Below are positions 59,322 through 64,000 of a stretch of 64,000 nt of DNA, piece by piece (positions within the stretch are counted from its first letter, which is position 1; the number at the start of each line of letters is the position of its first letter). A program made the translations under genes and the position numbers. The notes beneath the pieces are model-generated. The model had not been told where the DNA came from. It did not search any database and saw nothing but the letters and a program-made list of their open reading frames with translations. Source of the DNA: Pseudisothecium myosuroides (taxonomy: Eukaryota > Streptophyta > Bryopsida > Hypnales > Lembophyllaceae); NCBI GenBank assembly GCA_951799445.1, contig OX637295.1:6510001-6574000 (forward strand). The letters run 5' to 3'.

Positions 59322-60469
59322 CCCGTAAAAGACCAGTTTTTTTTCCAGGGGAACATTGTCAAAAACTGCAATTTTTTGGTATGTTATTCAAAAATGAAAA
59401 TTGAAATTTTTCTTGAAACTTAAACAATACAAAACTGAAGTAAATTATTTTATCAAAGTGTCAAGAAAAATTCAGCCCATTTGACCATGTGAATTGAAAG
59501 ATTATAAGGTTTGAAGTGTGAAACAAAAACTTTTCTTCATTCCTATGAAACATGGCCCTTTTGGAGTAAAATTTTGACCATTTGTAAGTACATGACGTTA
59601 GGTACTCTCATGAAAAATTTTACATGCAAATATAAAGTCTAGCTTACTCTAAATCACCCTGCAATGCAAGGACATTAAATGAATTGGCAATACACTAGTC
59701 AATTTGGGATGATTTCTTGTACCGCTAATGTGGCCACTAAGCTATTTCTCTGGAAAGCTCTCCTACTTTCCATTAGGTTCACGTGTAAGATTGAAGAATT
59801 TTGCCAGGCTTCTGCATGAGTTTTTCTTGATCGTTTAGATTTCATTATATTATAGTAGAGTTCTTTATTAGAAATATGTCATTTTTTTCTTGCGAGTCTC
59901 TATATGATCCATCCGTAGGCACTGAGTGTTGCTAAAGGAAAGGAAATCAACTGAGACTTGAAGCAATTTTTTTATTTGAAATATGATTTATAAAAATTTA
60001 GAGACAAACATTTGGAACATGTGGAAAACATTTCAAGAATTTTGACTTCACAAATTGCAAGATAATAGGATTTGAAGTTAAAAGAAAATGTTTTTCTTGA
60101 AACCACCCCAACGTAGCTAACAAAGTTTGACTCCTCTTAGAATGTGATTTGAGGACTAGATTTTTTTTTGACAATTGTATGTCATATTTTATCACTTACA
60201 TACCTGCCAAATTTAAAAGTTGATGAGCTCTTTGCAAAAGATTCCCAAAAGATTTCTAAATCACTTGAGCTACCTCAGGAGTTTAAGGCAGCATAACTTT
60301 TGATCCAAGTACCCGATCAAAAAAAAGTTAGTTCTTCACTAAGGAGGTACATGTTAACTTTATACATTGTGTTCAAATTTCATAAACATCTGATCCAAAA
60401 TGGCTTTGTAGGAACCTACCCAAGATTCCTTACATACGTTGAATAGACACTTGGTCCTTTAGGAGTTAA
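59318..60469. mobile_element. TTAA element 11, sharing its target site with element 9
   Basis: Left end CTAACCCGTAAAAGACC, right end TTGGTCCTTTAGGAGTTAA. The CTAA at 59318-59321 is at once the right end of element 9 and the left end of this one. 1152 bp, related to 47142-48094. Confidence 0.75.
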
Positions 60470-62390
60470 AACTCAATCCAATGGTCCCGCTAGCACGCCC
60501 TGCATTTTCATGGGCTTATCATATTGATCCCATGGCCAACATTTTGTTGTGTTTTAGTGAGCCTGGAAATAAACTCATTACATGCTACGACATGGAGTTT
60601 AAGCTTGGAGAACACTAAGCACTAATAATGTCATTTCGATGGTGAAACAATTTTTTTCATATTGAAAAATGGATAATTTTCATCCGCTTCTGGCTGTAAT
60701 GTGCAACTTTAAAAATGTCTACAACATTGAATTAAGTTCGATTTATAATAGTGGTTTGTGATTTATTACACGGTAGTTTATAAAAAAAATAATATACTTA
60801 TACAATGTATTTCAGTACTTTGATTTCTTCTTCCTTAAACTTGATTTTGACATTCAAAATGATATTTTTTTTGCTTTAAAGCAAAACTAACAAAAATGAG
60901 GCTTCTAAAATGTAGTTAATTTTTACTCCAATTGAAAATTTGCTAAAAATGAGCATTTTTTTGAAGGTTGAAGTTGAGGATCTTTAAGCGGGTAAACTTC
61001 AAGTGACACAATAGTTTTCTTTTATAACAATAGGATCTTGTACTATTATAAATTACTCTTATACAAAAATTTCAGATTTTTTAAGCATTGTATGTAATTG
61101 ATATGAATTTTTTTTACTTTTTTCTTCAAAATTTTGTGGTAACTTTGAAATTTCACAAAACATCTAGAAGTTTTAAGTCACATGTTACATATGATTTTAT
61201 TTCTCAAACCTATAATGAAGGACAAAAAATTCCATAAATTCCACATGTGACATGTATGTGTACGGTAGTTGCAAATTAAAAGGTGAATCATAATTATTGG
61301 CTTACACAAATTCACAGGAGGCTCATGAAAAAGGGAAGAGGTAAATTTTTTGTCTACTAGAAAACTATTTTTCAACATTTTGATTGTTTTGATTGTTTTT
61401 AGCTCGTCAAGAAGTCAAAGCTATCCCTAAAATCTAATTTCTCCCAATTCACCTAGAAGAGGAAGTATGATGAAACTCCACAAAACCACTCAAAAATTTA
61501 GAAATCCATTTTTGATTTTGACAGACCATGTTCAAGAATTCACCCTCTCTCTAGAATGCCAACTTAAAGGCCAAATTTTTGAAGTATAAGCTACCAACAT
61601 CTAATTGTGATCCTTTTTTAACCTACCTCCCTTTACAAATTCTTGCCTAAAATATCCAACCATTATTCATAAAAGCCTAGGGTTACATTCGTATACACCA
61701 CTTTCCAAGCTTTAAAAATTTATAGTTTACTCATACAATGTCCAAAAAATGCATTGTAAAGGAATCTAGAATATCCTTTTGACTACCAACAAGACCCCAC
61801 AAAACTTTTCCAATATAAAAAGTGGGAACCATGTTGAATTGCTTATTTGGAAGCATTTAGGTGAAGTTACTTTAACCCTCAAAGCTTCGAGAAGCCCAAT
61901 TTAGGTTGTAACATGGTGGTTTTTTGTATATTTGACACAAAAGGTGCATGAATTGAGATAATCATAAGGTGATTAAAAAATTTGTATTCATGCTAAATTG
62001 GGTTTAATGACACAAGACACTTCCAATTTTGATCATTATTGTACCTCCTATATGTTTGAATTGTTGCTAAATGGCCATGTATTCTACATATATAGTGTTA
62101 TATTTAAACATGACAAAGATTTGATATAAAAACAACCTCCAAAATAATGAAAGACAATAGTTGTTGAATTTTTAATCCAATGGTATACATCTTTGTCATA
62201 TGTCAACAAATATTATTCGTATTCTAGGAGTGAAATACACGACCGCATATACGATCCCCACCGGATCTTGTATGTGTTCAAAATGTGAAATTACTTCATG
62301 TGGAAAGTGCCCTTCAAATTTACACCGGCTGGTCCCAACCCCACTGACCATATCCACGCCGCCCGGGCTCCACCAGCCCCACCCGCCGGC
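60470..62390. other. Intergenic, no gene recognised
   Basis: AT-rich. A possible further TTAA-type end (TTAACCCTCAAAGCTTCG) lies at 61873, but no matching right end was found. From about 62320 the sequence becomes GC-rich, marking the GAPDH promoter. Confidence 0.4.
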
Positions 62391-62394
62391 AGCT

Positions 62395-62417
62395 CATTAT
62401 TATTATTATTATTATTA
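62395..62417 (+). repeat. (ATT)n microsatellite in the GAPDH upstream region
   Basis: About seven to eight ATT units between GC-rich promoter segments. Confidence 0.9.
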
Positions 62418-62567
62418 GCAAACCAACACTAATACCCCCCACACTATTAATACCTTACCCATGCTATTTTCCTGCCGTCCCCCACCAGCTCACCGTGTCC
62501 AGGACCACCATGCATTGACCGCGTGCGCATGCCCGCCACCGCCAACCCCCTGCCCATTCCGCCTCCA

Positions 62568-62573
62568 TATAAA
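62568..62573 (+). promoter_or_regulatory. TATA box of the GAPDH gene
   Basis: TATAAA in the context CCATATAAACA, followed about 30 bp later by a CT-rich stretch (CTTTTTCCTCCGCTC) suited to transcription start. The surrounding region is C-rich. The assignment relies on its position 1.1 kb before the first coding exon, implying a long leader with at least one 5' intron. Confidence 0.65.
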
Positions 62574-62599
62574 CAACCCCCACTCCCAACAATCTTTTT

Positions 62600-64000
<1,401 letters not shown>

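Overview
The window looks like nuclear DNA of a land plant, most likely a bryophyte (moss-like) or another seed-free plant. The main reason is a minus-strand gene whose exons join in phase into a protein kinase - NB-ARC - LRR immune receptor, the 'PNL' class described from mosses. Other pointers are plant-type GT-AG introns, AT-rich intergenic DNA, a plant MOSC/mARC-like gene and a plant NAD-dependent GAPDH gene. No tRNA, rRNA or CRISPR array was seen.

Layout. 0-1.1 kb is an array of palindromes. 1.5-7.3 kb is one half of an ancient direct segmental duplication; its other half is broken up between 41.2 and 54.8 kb. 8.3-11.1 kb is an inverted-repeat element split by a 2.05 kb hAT-like insertion. 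12.5-19.0 kb (possibly to 23 kb) is the immune receptor on the minus strand: a weak jacalin-like exon, an alpha-helical N-terminus, a non-RD kinase with an internal duplication, NB-ARC, 32 LRRs of exactly 24 residues, and a ZZ-type finger. 23.7-24.1 kb is a GC-richer, possibly divergent promoter. 24.8-27.1 kb holds a short direct duplication with a MITE in one copy. 28.8-32.5 kb is an eight-exon MOSC-domain gene on the minus strand. 33.6-35.3 kb has coding-like, spliced-looking pieces of an unrecognised minus-strand gene. 35.5-60.5 kb is almost entirely nested transposable elements. 62.5-64.0 kb is the promoter, leader and first recognisable coding exons of GAPDH on the plus strand, cut by the window end.

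The most unusual signal is the repeat landscape from 35.9 to 60.5 kb. At least ten elements begin TTAACCC(C)TAAAGG-like and end in the inverse, at TTAA sites. These are the hallmarks of piggyBac-type transposons, which are seldom reported in land plants. All copies here are short and lack a visible transposase. They nest inside each other, inside a LINE and inside a TA-flanked MITE family. Because the window holds paralogous segments with and without insertions, empty sites give target duplications for several families: TA for a Stowaway-like element and an AGGTAGGAGG-ended family, and about 3 bp for a third. Direct flanking repeats give 8 bp for a hAT-like element and 9 bp for a Mutator-like one.

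The genes show no evident common pathway. The receptor would act in pathogen sensing, the MOSC protein in molybdenum-cofactor-dependent reduction, and GAPDH in glycolysis.
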